Below are positions 1-15,569 of a DNA stretch of 64,000 bases, piece by piece. Origin of the DNA: Unio delphinus (taxonomy: Eukaryota > Mollusca > Bivalvia > Unionida > Unionidae); NCBI GenBank assembly GCA_029339505.1, contig JAQISU010000003.1:18483001-18547000 (forward strand), given 5' to 3'. Under the pieces are notes generated by a model. The model did no database searches. It worked only from the letters and a program-made list of their open reading frames with translations, and was not told the DNA's origin. How positions within the stretch are numbered: position 1 is the first letter of the stretch; every line of letters starts with the position of its first letter. The position numbers and the translations under genes are program-made.

Positions 1-3000
1 GTTGTATATATATGTTTCCATCTTCATTAAGATGCTTATCTCAACATATACATCTACACATCGATATAACTATCAATGTTTATTAGAATACATCGAGATA
101 GTTCAATGCAAATACAATAATCTATGTTGTGGTGTTTCAATTCAGCTGGATTCACCTTCTTGGGGAAAAATTTATCTACATATGACAATATACGTAGAAT
201 GATAGATAGCTACATAATTCCAACTACGTGTAGAAGTATTTATATAGATATAACGAACTACATGAAGATAAATCTGACAACAGATTTAAGGTTTTATCTG
301 GATACATATCTATAGACAGAAACCAAATCACAACGTGTTATATCAATCGAGATACATATATCAACGTTGAAGTGGTTGAATACATATCTTTCCATTTTCA
401 TTAAGATGCTGATCACAACATTACCATCTACACACCGCTATAACTATCCATGTTCACTATAATACATCGAGATATTTCAATACAAATATCATAATCTAAA
501 ATGTGGTGTTTCAATTCAGCTAGATTCACTTTCTTGGGGAAAAATCTATCTATATATGACAAAATACGTAGACTGATAGATAGCTACATAATTCCAACTA
601 CGTGTAGAAGTATCTATATACATATAACAAACTACATGAAAATAAATCTGATAACATGTAAGCATTTATCTGGATACATATCTATAGACAGAAACCAAAT
701 CACATCGTGTTATATCAATCGAGATATATATATCAACGTTGAAGTGGTTGAATATATATGTTTCCATCTTCATTAAGATGCTTACCTTAACATATCCATC
801 TATACATCGCTCTAACTATCCATGTTTACTAGAATACATCGAGATATTTCAATGCAAATACAATAATCTACGTTGTGGTGTTTCAATTCAGCTAGATTCA
901 CTTTCTTGGGGAAAAATCTATCTACATATAACAAAATACGTAGACTGATAGATGGCTACATAATTCCAACTACGTGTTGAAATATCTATATACATATAAC
1001 AAACTACATAAAGATAAATCTGATAACATGTAAGCTTTTATCTGGATACATTTCTATAGACAGAAACCAAATCACATCCTGTTCAAACAATCGAGATTCA
1101 TATATCAACGTTGAAGTGGTTGTATACATATGTTTCCATCTTCATTAAGATGCTTATCTCAACATATCCATATACACATCGATATAACTATCCATGTTTA
1201 TTAGAATACATCGAGATTTTTCAATGCAAATACAATAATCTACGTTGTGGTGTTTCAATTCAGCTAGATTCACTTTCTTGGGGTAAAATCTATCTACATA
1301 TGACAATAAACGTAGACTGATAGATAGCTACATAATTTCATCTACGTGAAGATGTTTCGATATCCAAATAACAAACTACATGAAGATAAATCTGACAACA
1401 TGTAAGCTTTTATCTGGATACATATCTATAGAAAGAAACCAAATCAAATCGTGTTATATCAATCGAGATACATATATCAACGTTGAAGTGTTTGAATACA
1501 TATGCTTTCATCTTCATTAAGTTGCTTATCTCAGCATATCCATCTATACATCGCTATAACTATCCAGGTTTACTAGAATACATGGAGATATTTCAATGCA
1601 AATACAATAATCTACGTTGTGGTGTTTCATTTCAGCTAGATTCACTTTCTTGGGGAAAAATCTATCTACATATGACAATATACGTAGACTGATAGATAAC
1701 TACATAATTCCATCTACGTGAAGATGTGTCGATATTCATATAACAAACTACATGAAGATAAATCTGACAACATGTAAGGTTTTATCTGGATACATATCTA
1801 TAGACAGAAACCAAATCACATCGTGTTATATCAATCGAGAAACATATATCAACGTTGAAGTGGTTGAATACATATGTTTCCATCTTCATTAAGATGTTTA
1901 TCTCAACATATCCATCTACACATCGCTATAACTATCCATGTTTACTAGAATACATCGAGATATTTCAATGCAAATACAATAATCTACGTTGTGGTGTTTC
2001 AATTCAGCTAGATTCACTTTCTTGGGGAAAAATCTATCTACATATGACTATATACGTAGACTGATAGATAGCTACATAATTCCAACTACGTGTAGAAGTA
2101 TCTATATACACATAACAAACTACATGAAGATAAATCTGATAACATGTAAGCTTATGTTTGGAGATATATCTGTAGATCGAAACCAAATTATATCGTGCTA
2201 CATCAATCGAAATATATATATCAACGTTGAAGTGGTTGTATATATATGTTTCCATCTTCATTAAGATGCTTATCTCAACATATACATCTACACATCGATA
2301 TAACTATCAATGTTTATTAGAATACATCGAGATAGTTCAATGCAAATACAATAATCTATGTTGTGGTGTTTCAATTCAGCTGGATTCACCTTCTTGGGGA
2401 AAAATTTATCTACATATGACAATATACGTAGACTGATAGATAGCTACATAATTCCAACTACGTGTAGAAGTATTTATATAGATATAACGAACTACATGAA
2501 GATAAATCTGACAACAGATTTAAGGTTTTATCTGGATACATATCTATAGACAGAAACCAAATCACATCCTGTTAAATCAATCGAGATACATATATCAGCG
2601 TTGAATTGGTTGTATACATAGGTTTCCATCTTCATTAAGATGCTTATCTCAACATATCCATATACAGATCGATATAACTATCCATGTTTATTAGATTACA
2701 TCGAGATAGTTCAATGCAAATACAATAATCTACGTTGTTGTGTTTCAATTCAGCTAGATTCACTTTCTTGGGGAAAAATCGATCTACATATGACAAGATA
2801 CGTAGACTGATAGATAGCTACACAATTTTGTCAACGTGAAGATGTGTCGATATCCATATAACAAACTACATGAAGATAAATCTGACAATATGAAAGCTTT
2901 TATCTGGATACATTTCTATAGACAGAAACCAAATCACATCCTGTTCAAACAATCGAGATACATATATCAACATTGAAGTGTTTGAATACATATGCTTCCA

Positions 3001-5226
3001 TCTTCATTAAGTTGCTTATCTCAGCATATCCATCTATACATCGCTATAACTATCCAGGTTTACTAGAATACATGGAGATATTTCAATGCAAATACAATAA
3101 TCTCCGTTGTGGTGTTTCATTTCAGCTAGATTCACTTTCTTGGGGAAAAATCTATCTACATATGACAATATACGTAGACTGATAGATAACTACATAATTC
3201 CATCTACGTGAAGATGTGTCGATATTCATATAACAAACTACATGAAGATAAATCTGACAACATGTAAGGTTTTATCTGGATACATATCTATAGACAGAAA
3301 CCAAATCACATCGTGTTATATCAATCGGGATACATATATCAACGTTGAAGTGGTTGAATACATATGTTTCCATCTTCATTAAGATGCTTATCACAACATT
3401 ACCATCTACACATCGCTATAACTATCCATTTTAACAAGAATACATCGAGATGTTTCAATGCAAATACAATAATCTACGTTGTTGTGTTTCAATTCAGCTA
3501 GATTCACTTTCTTGGGGAAAAATCTATCTACATATGACTATATACGTAGACTGATAGATAGCTACATAATTCCAACTACGTGTAGAAGTATCTATATACA
3601 CATAACAAACTACATGAAGATAAATCTGATAACATGTAAGCTTATGTTTGGAGATATATCTGTAGATCGAAATCAAATTATATCGTGCTACATCAATCGA
3701 AATATATATATATCAACGTTGAAGTGGTTGTATATATATGTTTCCATATTCATTAAGATGCTTATCTCAACATATACATCTACACTTCGATATAACTATC
3801 AATGTTTATTAGAATACATCGAGATAGTTCAATGCAAATACAATAATCTATGTTGTGGTGTTTCAATTCAGCTGGATTCACCTTCTTGGGGAAAAATTTA
3901 TCTACATATGACAATATACGTAGACTGATAGATAGCTACATAATTCCAACTACGTGTAGAAGTATTTATATAGATATAACGAACTACATGAAGATAAATC
4001 TGACAACAGATTTAAGGTTTTATCTGGATACATATCTATAGACAGAAACCAAATCACATCGTGTTATATCAATCGAGATACATATATCAACGTTGAAGTG
4101 GTTGAATACATATCTTTCCATTTTCATTAAGATGCTGATCACAACATTACCATCTACACACCGCTATAACTATCCATGTTCACTATAATACATCGAGATA
4201 TTTCAATACAAATATCATAATCTAAAATGTGGTGTTTCAATTCAGCTAGATTCACTTTCTTGGGGAAAAATCTATCTATATATGACAAAATACGTAGACT
4301 GATAGATAGCTACATAATTCCAACTACGTGTAGAAGTATCTATATACATATAACAAACTACATGAAAATAAATCTGATAACATGTAAGCATTTATCTGGA
4401 TACATATCTATAGACAGAAACCAAATCACATCGTGTTATATCAATCGAGATATATATATCAACGTTGAAGTGGTTGAATATATATGCTTCCATCTTCATT
4501 AAGATGCTTACCTTAACATATCCATCTATACATCGCTATAACTATCCATGTTTACTAGAATACATCGAGATATTTCAATGCAAATACAATAATCTACGTT
4601 GTGGTGTTTCAATTCAGCTAGATTCACTTTCTTGGGGAAAAATCTATCTACATATAACAAAATACGTAGACTGATAGATGGCTACATAATTCCAACTACG
4701 TGTTGAAATATCTATATACATATAACAAACTACATAAAGATAAATCTGATAACATGTAAGCTTTTATCTGGATACATTTCTATAGACAGAAACCAAATCA
4801 CATCCTGTTCAAACAATCGAGATTCATATATCAACGTTGAAGTGGTTGTATACATATGTTTCCATCTTCATTAAGATGTTTATCTCAACATATCCATATA
4901 CACATCGATATAACTATCCATGTTTATTAGAATACATCGAGATTTTTCAATGCAAATACAATAATCTACGTTGTGGTGTTTCAATTCAGCTAGATTCACT
5001 TTCTTGGGGTAAAATCTATCTACATATGACAATAAACGTAGACTGATAGATAGCTACATAATTTCATCTACGTAAAGATGTTTCGATATCCAAATAACAA
5101 ACTACATGAAGATAAATCTGACAACATGTAAGCTTTTATCTGGATACATTTCTATAGAAAGAAACCAAATCACATCGTGTTATATCAATCGAGATACATA
5201 TATCAACGTTGAAGTGTTTGAATACA
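1..5226 (+). repeat. Multi-monomer duplications at left end of array
   Basis: Bases 1 to about 1500 recur almost unchanged at 3727 to about 5226 (offset 3726, ten monomers plus 6 bases). Between them, about 1483-2972 recurs at 2973-4462 (offset about 1490, four monomers). These nested offsets show unequal exchange in whole-monomer steps. Block ends are approximate because neighbouring monomers are also similar. Confidence 0.75.
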
Positions 5227-6306
5227 TATGTTTCCATCTTCATTAAGATGCTTATGTCAACATATCCATCTACACATCGCTATAACTATCCATGTTTACT
5301 AGAATACATCGAGATAATTCAATGCAAATACAATAATCTACGTTGTGGTGTTTCAATTCAGCTAGATTCACTTTCTTGGGGAAAAATCTATCTATAGATG
5401 AAAATATACGTAGACCGATAGATAGCTACATAATTCCATCTACGAGAAGATGTGTCGATATCCTTTTAAGAAACTACATGAAGATAAATCTGACAACATG
5501 TAATCTTTTATCTGGATATATATCTATAGACAGAAACCAAATCACATCCTGTTAAATCAATCGAGATACATATATCAACGTTGAAGTGGTTGAATACATA
5601 TGTTTCCATCTTCATTAAGATGCTTATGTCAACATATCCATCTACACATCGCTATAACTATCCATGTTTACTAGAATACATCGAGATAATTCAATGCAAA
5701 TAGAATAATCTACGTTGTGGTGTTTCAATTCAGCTAGATTCACTTTCTTGGCGAAAAATCTATCTACATATGACAATATACGTAGACTGATAGATAGCTA
5801 CATAATTCCAACTACGTGTAGAAGTATCTATATAGATATAACAAACTACATGAAGATAAATCTGATAACATGTAAGCTTATGTTTGGAGATATATCTGTA
5901 GATCGAAACCAAATTATATCGTGCTACATCAATCGAGATATATATATCAACGTTGAAGTGCTTGAATACATATGCTTCCATCTTCATTAAGATGCTTATC
6001 TCAACATATCCATCTACACATCGCTATAACTATCAATGTTTACTAGAATACAACGAGATATTTCAATGCAAATACAATAATCTACGTTGTGGTGTTTCAA
6101 TTCAGCTTGATTCACTTTCATGGGGAAAAATCTATCTACATATGACAATATACGTTGACTGATAGATAGCTACATAATTCCAACTACGTGTAGAAGTATC
6201 TATATAGATATAACAAACTACATGAAGATAAACCTGATAACATGTAAGCTTATGTTTAGAGACATAAGTATAGATCGAAACCAAATTATATCGTGCTACA
6301 TCAATC

Positions 6307-6308
<2 letters not shown>

Positions 6309-6374
<66 letters not shown>
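6309..6374. repeat. (TA)n microsatellite inside a satellite monomer
   Basis: About 62 bases of uninterrupted TA. It replaces the short GATATATATATC stretch found at this place in ordinary monomers, between the ATCAATCGAGA phrase and TCAACGTTGAAG, so it grew in place by slippage. Confidence 0.95.
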
Positions 6375-6375
<1 letters not shown>

Positions 6376-7495
6376 ACGTTGAAGTGGTTGACTACATATC
6401 TTTCCATCTTCATTAAGATGCTTATCACAACATACTATCTACACATCACTATAACTATCATTGTACACTTGAATACATCGAGATATTTCAATGCAAATAT
6501 AATAATCTACGATGTGGTGTTTCAATTAAGCTAGATTCACTTTCTTGGGGAAACATCTATCTACATATGACAAAATACGTATACTGATATATAGCTACAT
6601 AATTCCAACTACGTGTAGAAGTATCTATATACATATAACAAACTACATGAAGATAAATCTGATAACATGTAAGCTTATGTTTGGAGATATATCTGTAGAT
6701 CGAAACCAAGTTATATCGTGCTACATCAATCGAGATATATATATATCAACGTTGAAGTGGTTGAATACATATGTTTCCATCTTCATTAAGATGCTTATCT
6801 CAACATATCCATATTCACATCGATATAACTATCAATGTTTACTAGAATACATCGATATATTTCAATGCAAATACAATAATCTACGTTGTGGTGTTTCAAT
6901 TCAGCTAGATTCACTTTCTTGGGGAAAAATCTATCTACATATGACAATATACGTAGACTGATAGATAGCTACATAATTCCATCTACGTGAAGATGTGTCG
7001 ATATTCATATAACAAACTACATGAAGATAAATCTGACAAAATGTAAGCTTTCATCTGGATACATATGTATAGACAGAAACCAAATCACATCGTGTTATAT
7101 CAATAAAGATACATATATCAACGTTGAAGTGGTTGAATACATATCTTTTCATCTTCATTAAGATGCTTATGTCAACATATCCATCTACACATCGCTATAA
7201 CTATCCATGTTTACTAGAATACATCGAGATATTTCAATGCAAATACAATAATCTACGTTGTGGTGTTTCAATTCAGCTAGATTCACTTTCTTGGGGAAAA
7301 ATCTATCTACATATGACAATATACGTAGACTGATAGATATCTACATAATTCCAACTACGTGTAGAAGTATCTATATAGATATAACAAACTACATGAAGAT
7401 AAATCTGATAACATGTAAGCTTATGTTTGGAGACATATCTGTAGATCGAAACCAACTTATATCGTGCTACATCAATCGAGATATATATATCAACG

Positions 7496-7773
7496 TTGAA
7501 GTGGTTGACTACATATCTTTCCATTTTCATTAAGATGCTTATCACAACATTACCATCTACACATCGCTATAACTATCCATGTTCACTAGATTACATCGAG
7601 ATATTTCAATGCAAATATAATAATCTACGATGTGGTGTTTCAGTTCAGCTAGATTGACTTTCTTGGGGAAAAATCTATAAATCTGACAACATGTAAGCTT
7701 TTATCTGGATACATATCTATAGACAGAAACCAAATCACATCGTGTTATATCAATCGAGATACATATATCAACG
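7496..7773 (+). repeat. Truncated satellite monomer (about 278 bases)
   Basis: The monomer jumps from GGGGAAAAATCTATAA straight to ATCTGACAACATG, losing about 94 bases that normally hold the GATAGATAGCTACATAATTCC region. The same deletion occurs at 15292-15569, so it predates the large duplication and serves as a marker for it. Confidence 0.85.
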
Positions 7774-10700
7774 TTGAAGTGGTTGTATATATATGTTTCC
7801 ATCTTCATTAAGATGCTTTTCTCAGCATATCCATCTACACATCGCTATAACTATCCATGTTTACTAGAATACATCGAGATATTTCAATGCAAATACAATA
7901 ATCTACGCTGTGGTGTTTCAATTCAGCTTGATTCACTTTCTTGGGAAAAATCTATCTACATATAACAATATACGTAGACTGATAGATAGCTACATAATTC
8001 CATCTACGTGAAGAAGTATCGATATTCATATAACAAACTACATGAAGATAAATCTGACAACATGTAAGCTTTTATCTGGATACATTTCTATAGACAGAAA
8101 CCAAATCACATCCTGTTCAAACAATCGAGATACATATATCAACGTTGAAGTGGTTGTATACATATGTTTCCATCTTCATTAAGATGCTTATCTCAACATA
8201 TCCATATACACATCGATATACCTATCCATGTTTATTAGAATACATCGAGATATTTCAATGCAAATACAATAATCTACGTTGTGGTGTTTCAATTCAGCTA
8301 GATTCACTTTCTTGGGGAAAAATCGGTCTACATATGACAATCTACGTAGACTGATAGATAGCTACAGAATTTCATCTATGTGAAGATGTGTCTATATCCA
8401 TATAACAAACTACATGAAGATAAATCTGACAACATGTAAGCTTTTATCTGGATACATATCTATAGAAAGAAACCAAATCACATCGTGTTTTATCAATCGA
8501 GATACATATATCAACGTTGAAGTGGTTGAATACATATGCTTCCATCTTCATTAAGATGCTTATCTCAACATATCCATCTACACATCGCTATAACTATCCA
8601 TGTTTACTAGAATACATCGAGATATTTCAATGCAAATACAATAATCTACGTTGTGGTGTTTCAATTCAGCAAGATTCAATTTCTTGGGGAAAAATCTATC
8701 TACATATGACAATATACGTAGACTGATAGATAGCTACATAATTCCAACTACGTGAAGAAGTATCTATATACATATAACAAACTACATGAAGATAAATCTG
8801 ATAACATGTAAGCTTATGTTTGGGAATATATCTGTAGATCGAAACCAAATTATATCGTGCTACATCAATCGAGATATATATATCAACGTTGAAGTGGTTG
8901 AATACATATCCTTCCATCTTCATTAAGACGCTTCTCACAACATTACCATCTACACATCGCTTTGACTATCCATGTTAACTAGAATACATCGAGATATTTC
9001 AATGCAAATATAATAATCTCCGATGTGGTGTTTCAATTCAGCTAGATTCACTTTCTTGGGGAAAAATCTATCTACATATGACAAAATACGTAGACTGATA
9101 GATAGCTACATAATTCCAACTACGTGTAGAAGTATCTTTGTACATTTAACAAACTACATGAAGATAAATCTGATAACATGTAAGCTTTTATCTGGATACA
9201 TTTCTATAGACAGAAACCAAATCAAATCCTGTTCAAACAATCGAGATACATATATCAACGTTGAAGTGGTTGAATACATATGCTTCCATCTTCATTAAGA
9301 TGCTTATCTCAACATATCCATTTACACATCGCTAAAACTATCCATGTTTACTAGAATACATCGAGATATTTCAATGCAACTACAATAATCTACGTTGTGG
9401 TTTTTCAATTCAGCTAGATTCACTTTCTTGGGGAAAAATCTATCTACATATGACATTATACGTAGACTGATAGATGGCTACATAATTTCATCTACGTGTA
9501 GAAGTATCTATATAGACATAACAAACTACATGAAGATAAATCTGATAACATGTAAGCTTATGTTTGGAGATATATCTGTAGATCGAAATCAAATTATATC
9601 GTGCTACACCAATCGAGATATATATATCAACGTTGAAGTGGTTGTATACATATGCTTCCATCTTCATTAAGATGCTTATCTCAACATATCCATATACACA
9701 TCGATATACCTATCCATGTTTATTAAAATACATCGAGATATTTCAATGCAAATACAATAATCTACGTTGTGGTGTTTCAATTCAGCTAGATTCATTTTCT
9801 TGGGGAAAAATCTATCTACATATGACAATATACGTAGACTGATAGATAGCTACATAATTGCAACTAAGTGTAGAAGTATCTATATAGATATAACAAACTA
9901 CATGAAGATAAATCTGATAACATGTAAGCTAATGTTTGGAGATATATCTGTAGATCGAAACCAAATTATAACGTGCTACATCAATGGAAAAATATATATC
10001 AACGTTGAAGTGGTTGAAGACATATGCTTCCATCTTCATTAAGATGATTATCTCAACATATCCATCTATACATCGCTATAACTATCCATGTTTACTAGAA
10101 TACATCGAGATATTTCAATGCAAATACAATAATCTACGTTGTGGTGTTTCAATTCAGCTAGATTCACTTTCTTGGGGAAAAATCCATCTATATATGACAA
10201 TTTACGTAGAACGATAGATAGCTACATAATTCCATCTTCGTGAAGATGTGTCGTAATCCATATAACAAACTACATGAAGATAAATCTGACAACATGTAAG
10301 CTTTTATCTGGATATATATCTATAGACAGAAACCAAATCACATCTTGTTAAATCAATCGTGATTCAAATATCAACGTTGAAGAGGTTGTATACATATTTT
10401 TCCATCTTCATTAAGATTCTTATCTGAACATATCGTTATACACATCGATATAACTATCCATGTTTATTAGAAAACATGGAGATATTTCAATGCAGATAAA
10501 ATAATCTACGTTGTGGTGTTTCAATTCAGCTAGATTCACTTTCTTGGTGAAAAATCTATCTATATATGACAATATACGTAGACCGATAGACAGCTACATA
10601 ATTCCATCTACGTGAAGATGTGTCGATATCCATATAACAAACTACATGAAGATAAATCTGACAACATGTAAGCTTTTATCTGGATGTATATCTATAGTCA

Positions 10701-13700
10701 GAAACCAAATCACATCCTTTTAAATCAATCGAGATACATATATCAACGTTGAAGTGGTTGTATACATATGTTTCCATCTTCATTAACATGCTTGTCTCAA
10801 CATATCCATATACACATCGATATAACTATCCATGTTTATTAGAATACATCGAGATATTTCAATGCAAATACAATAATCTACGTTGTGGTGTTTCAATTCA
10901 GCTAGATTCATTTTCTTGGGGAAAAATCTATCTACATATAACAATATACGTAGACTGATAGATAGCTACATAATTCCGTCTACGTGAATATGTGTCGATA
11001 TCCATATAACAAACTACATGAAGATAAATCTGACAACATGTAAGCTTTTATCTGGATATATATCTATAGACAGATACCAAATCACATCCTGTTAAATCAA
11101 TCGAGAAACAATTATCAACGTTGAAGTGGTTGTATACATATGTTTCCATCTTCATTAAGATGGTTATCTCAACATATCCATCTACACATCGATATAACTA
11201 TCCATGTTTATTAGAATACATCGAGATATTTCAATGCAAATACAATAATCTACGTTGTGGTGTTTCAATTCAGCTTTAATCACTTTCTTGGGGAAAAATC
11301 TATCTACATATGACAATATATGTAGACTGATAGATAGCTACATAATTTCATCTACGTGAAGATGTGTCGATATCCAAATAACAAACTACATGAAGATAAA
11401 TCTGACAACATGTAAGCTTTTATCTGGATACATATCTATGGAAAGAAACCAAATCACATCGTGTTGTATCAATCGAGATACATATATCAACGTTGAAGTG
11501 GTTGAATACATATGCTTCCATCTTCATTAAGATGCTTATCTCGTCATATCCATCTACACATCGCTATAACTATCCATGTTTACTAGAATACATCGAGATA
11601 TTTCAATGCAAATACAATAATCTACGTGGTGTTGTTTTAATTCAGCTAGATTCACTTTCTTGGGGAAAAATCTATCTACATATGACAATATACGTAGACC
11701 GATAGATAGCTACATAATTCCATCTACGTGAAGATGTGTCGATATCCATATAACAAACTACATGAAGATAAATCTGACAACATGTAAGCTTTTATCTGGA
11801 TATATATCTATAGACAGAAACCAAATCACATCCTGTTAAATCAAACGAGATACATATATCAACGTTGAAGTTATTGTATACATATGTTTCCATCTTCATT
11901 AAGATGCTTATCTCAACATATCCATCTACACATCGCTATAACTATCCATGTTTACTAGAATACATCGAGATATTTCAATGCAAATACAATAATCTACGTT
12001 GTGGTGTTTCAATTCAGATAGATTCACTTTCTTGGGGAAAAATCTATCTATATATGACAATATACGTAGACCGATAGATAGCTTCATAATTCCATCTACG
12101 TGAAGATGTGTCGATATCCATATAACAAACTACATGAAGATAAATCTGACAACATGTAAGCTTTTATCTGGATATATATCTATAGACAGAAACCAAATCA
12201 CATCCTGTTAAATCAATCGAGATACATATATCAACATTGAAGTGCTAGTATACATATGTTTCCATCTTCATTAAGATGCTTATCTCAACATATCCATCTA
12301 CACATCGAAATAACTATCCATGTTTATTAGAAGACATCGAGATATTTCAATGCAAATACAATAATCTATTTTGTGCTGTTTCAATTCAGCTAGATTTACT
12401 TTCTTGTGGAAAAATCTATCTACATATGACAATATACGTAGACTGATAGATAGCTACATAATTTCATCTACGTGAAGATGTGTCGATATCCAAATAACAA
12501 ACTACATGAAGATAAATCTGACAACATGTAAGCTTTTATCTGGATACATATCTATGGAAAGAAACCAAATCACATCGTGTTGTATCAATCGAGATACATA
12601 TATCAAAGTTGAAGTGGTTGAATACATATGCTTCCATCTTCATTAAGATGCTTATCTCGACATATCCATCTACACAACGCTATAACAATCCATGTTTACT
12701 AGAATACATCGAGATATTTCAATGCAAATACAATAATCTACGTTGTGGTGTTTCAATTCAGCTAGATTCACTTTCTTGGGGTAAAATCTATCTACATATG
12801 ACAATAAACGTAGACTGATAGATAGCTACATAATTTCATCTACGTAAAGATGTTTCGATATCCAAATAACAAACTACATGAAGATAAATCTGACAACATG
12901 TAAGCTTTTATCTGGATACATATCTATAGAAAGAAACCAAATCACATCGTGTTATATCAATCGAGATACATATATCAACGTTGAAGTGTTTGAATACATA
13001 TGTTTCCATCTTCATTAAGATGCTTATGTCAACATATCCATCTACACATCGCTATAACTATCCATGTTTACTAGAATACATCGAGATAATTCAATGCAAA
13101 TACAATAATCTACGTTGTGGTGTTTCAATTCAGCTAGATTCACTTTCTTGGGGAAAAATCTATCTATAGATGAAAATATACGTAGACCGATAGATAGCTA
13201 CATAATTCCATCTACGAGAAGATGTGTCGATATCCTTTTAACAAACTACATGAAGATAAATCTGACAACATGTAATCTTTTATCTGGATATATATCTATA
13301 GACAGAAACCAAATCACATCCTGTTAAATCAATCGAGATACATATATCAACGTTGAAGTGGTTGAATACATATGTTTCCATCTTCATTAAGATGCTTATG
13401 TCAACATATCCATCTACACATCGCTATAACTATCCATGTTTACTAGAATACATCGAGATATTTCAATGCAAATACAATAATCTACGTTGTGGTGTTTCAA
13501 TTCAGCTAGATTCACTTTCTTGGCGAAAAATCTATCTACATATGACAATATACGTAGACTAATAGATAGCTACATAATTCCAACTACGTGTAGAAGTATC
13601 TATATAGATATAACAAACTACATGAAGATAAATCTGATAACATGTAAGCTTATGTTTGGAGATATATCTGTAGATCGAAACCAAATTATATCGTGCTACA

Positions 13701-14078
13701 TCAATCGAGATATATATATCAACGTTGAAGTGCTTGAATACATATGCTTCCATCTTCATTAAGATGCTTATCTCAACATATCCATCTACACAACGCTATA
13801 ACTATCTATGTTTACTAGAATACAACGAGATATTTCAATGCAAATACAATAATCTACGTTGTGGTGTTTCAATTCAGCTTGATTCACTTTCATGGGGAAA
13901 AATCTATCTACATATGACAATATACGTTGACTGATAGATAGCTACATAATTCCAACTACGTGTAGAAGTATCTATATAGATATAACAAACTACATGAAGA
14001 TAAACCTGATAACATGTAAGCTTATGTTTAGAGACATAAGTATAGATCGAAACCAAATTATATCGTGCTACATCAATC

Positions 14079-14080
<2 letters not shown>

Positions 14081-14162
<82 letters not shown>

Positions 14163-14170
14163 TATATATC
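14081..14170. repeat. (TA)n microsatellite, longer allele in copy B
   Basis: About 78 bases of TA followed by GATATATATC, at the position equivalent to 6309-6374 in copy A. The roughly 24-base difference is the whole change in offset between the two higher-order copies at this point, so the tract changed length after the 7.8-kb duplication. Confidence 0.95.
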
Positions 14171-15291
14171 AACGTTGAAGTGGTTGACTACATATCTTTC
14201 CATCTTCATTAAGATGCTTATCACAACATACTATCTACACATCGCTATAACTATCCATGTACACTTGAATACATCGAGATATTTCAATGCAAATATAATA
14301 ATCTACGATGTGGTGTTTCAATTAAGCTAGATTCACTTTCTTGGGGAAAAATCTATCTACATATGACAAAATACGTATACTGATATATAGCTACATAATT
14401 CCAACTACGTGTAGAAGTATCTATATACATATAACAAACTACATGAAGATAAATCTGATAACATGTAAGCTTATGTTTGGAGATATATCTGTAGATCGAA
14501 ACCAAGTTATATCGTGCTACATCAATCGAGATATATATATATCAACGTTGAAGTGGTTGAATACATATGTTTCCATCTTCATTAAGATGCTTATCTCAAC
14601 ATATCCATATTCACATCGATATAACTATCAATGTTTACTAGAATACATCGAGATATTTCAATGCAAATACAATAATCTACGTTGTGGTGTTTCAATTCAG
14701 CTAGATTCACTTTCTTGGGGAAAAATCTATCTACATATGACAATATACGTAGACTGATAGATAGCTACATAATTCCATCTACGTGAAGATGTGTCGATAT
14801 TCATATAACAAACTACATGACGATAAATCTGACAAAATGTAAGCTTTCATCTGGATACATATGTATAGACAGAAACCAAATCACATCGTGTTATATCAAT
14901 AAAGATACATATATCAACGTTGAAGTGGTTGAATACATATCTTTTCATCTTCATTAAGATGCTTATGTCAACATATCCATCTACACATCGCTATTACTAT
15001 TCATGTTTACTAGAATACATCGAGATATTTCAATGCAAATACAATAATCTACGTTGTGGTGTTTCAATTCAGCTAGATTAACTTTCTTGGGGAAAAATCT
15101 ATCTACATATGACAATATACGTAGACTGATAGATAGCTACATAATTCCAACTACGTGTAGAAGTATCTATATAGATATAACAAACTACATGAAGATAAAT
15201 CGGATAACATGTAAGCTTATGTTTGGAGACATATCTGTAGATCGAAACCAACTTAAATCGTGCTACATCAATCGAGATATATATATCAACG

Positions 15292-15569
15292 TTGAAGTGG
15301 TTGACTACATATCTTTCCATTTTCATTAAGATGCTTATCACAACATTACCATCTACACATCGCTATAACTATCCATGTTCACAAGATTACATCGAGATAT
15401 TTCAATGCAAATATAATAATCTACGATGTGGTGTTTCAGTTCAGCTAGATTGACTTTCTTGGGGAAAAATCTATAAATCTGACAACATGTAAGCTTTTAT
15501 CTGGATACATATCTATAGACAGAAACCAAATCACATCGTGTTATATCAATCGAGATACATATATCAACG
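15292..15569 (+). repeat. Truncated satellite monomer, copy B counterpart
   Basis: Same 94-base internal deletion as at 7496-7773, offset 7796. Confirms that the two blocks descend from one. Confidence 0.85.

Larger units (their letters stand above)
4968..12739 (+). repeat. Higher-order satellite block, copy A (about 21 monomers)
   Basis: A 7.77-kb block followed directly by a second copy at 12740-20908. Matching sites are offset by 7772 bases up to the (TA)n tract, by 7796 after it, and by 8168 after about 17057. Shared private marks include a monomer cut to about 278 bases (7496-7773 here, 15292-15569 in copy B) and the (TA)n tract. The right border near 12740 is where one monomer switches from a 5' part like that at 20777 to a 3' part like that at 4968. 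Confidence 0.85.
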
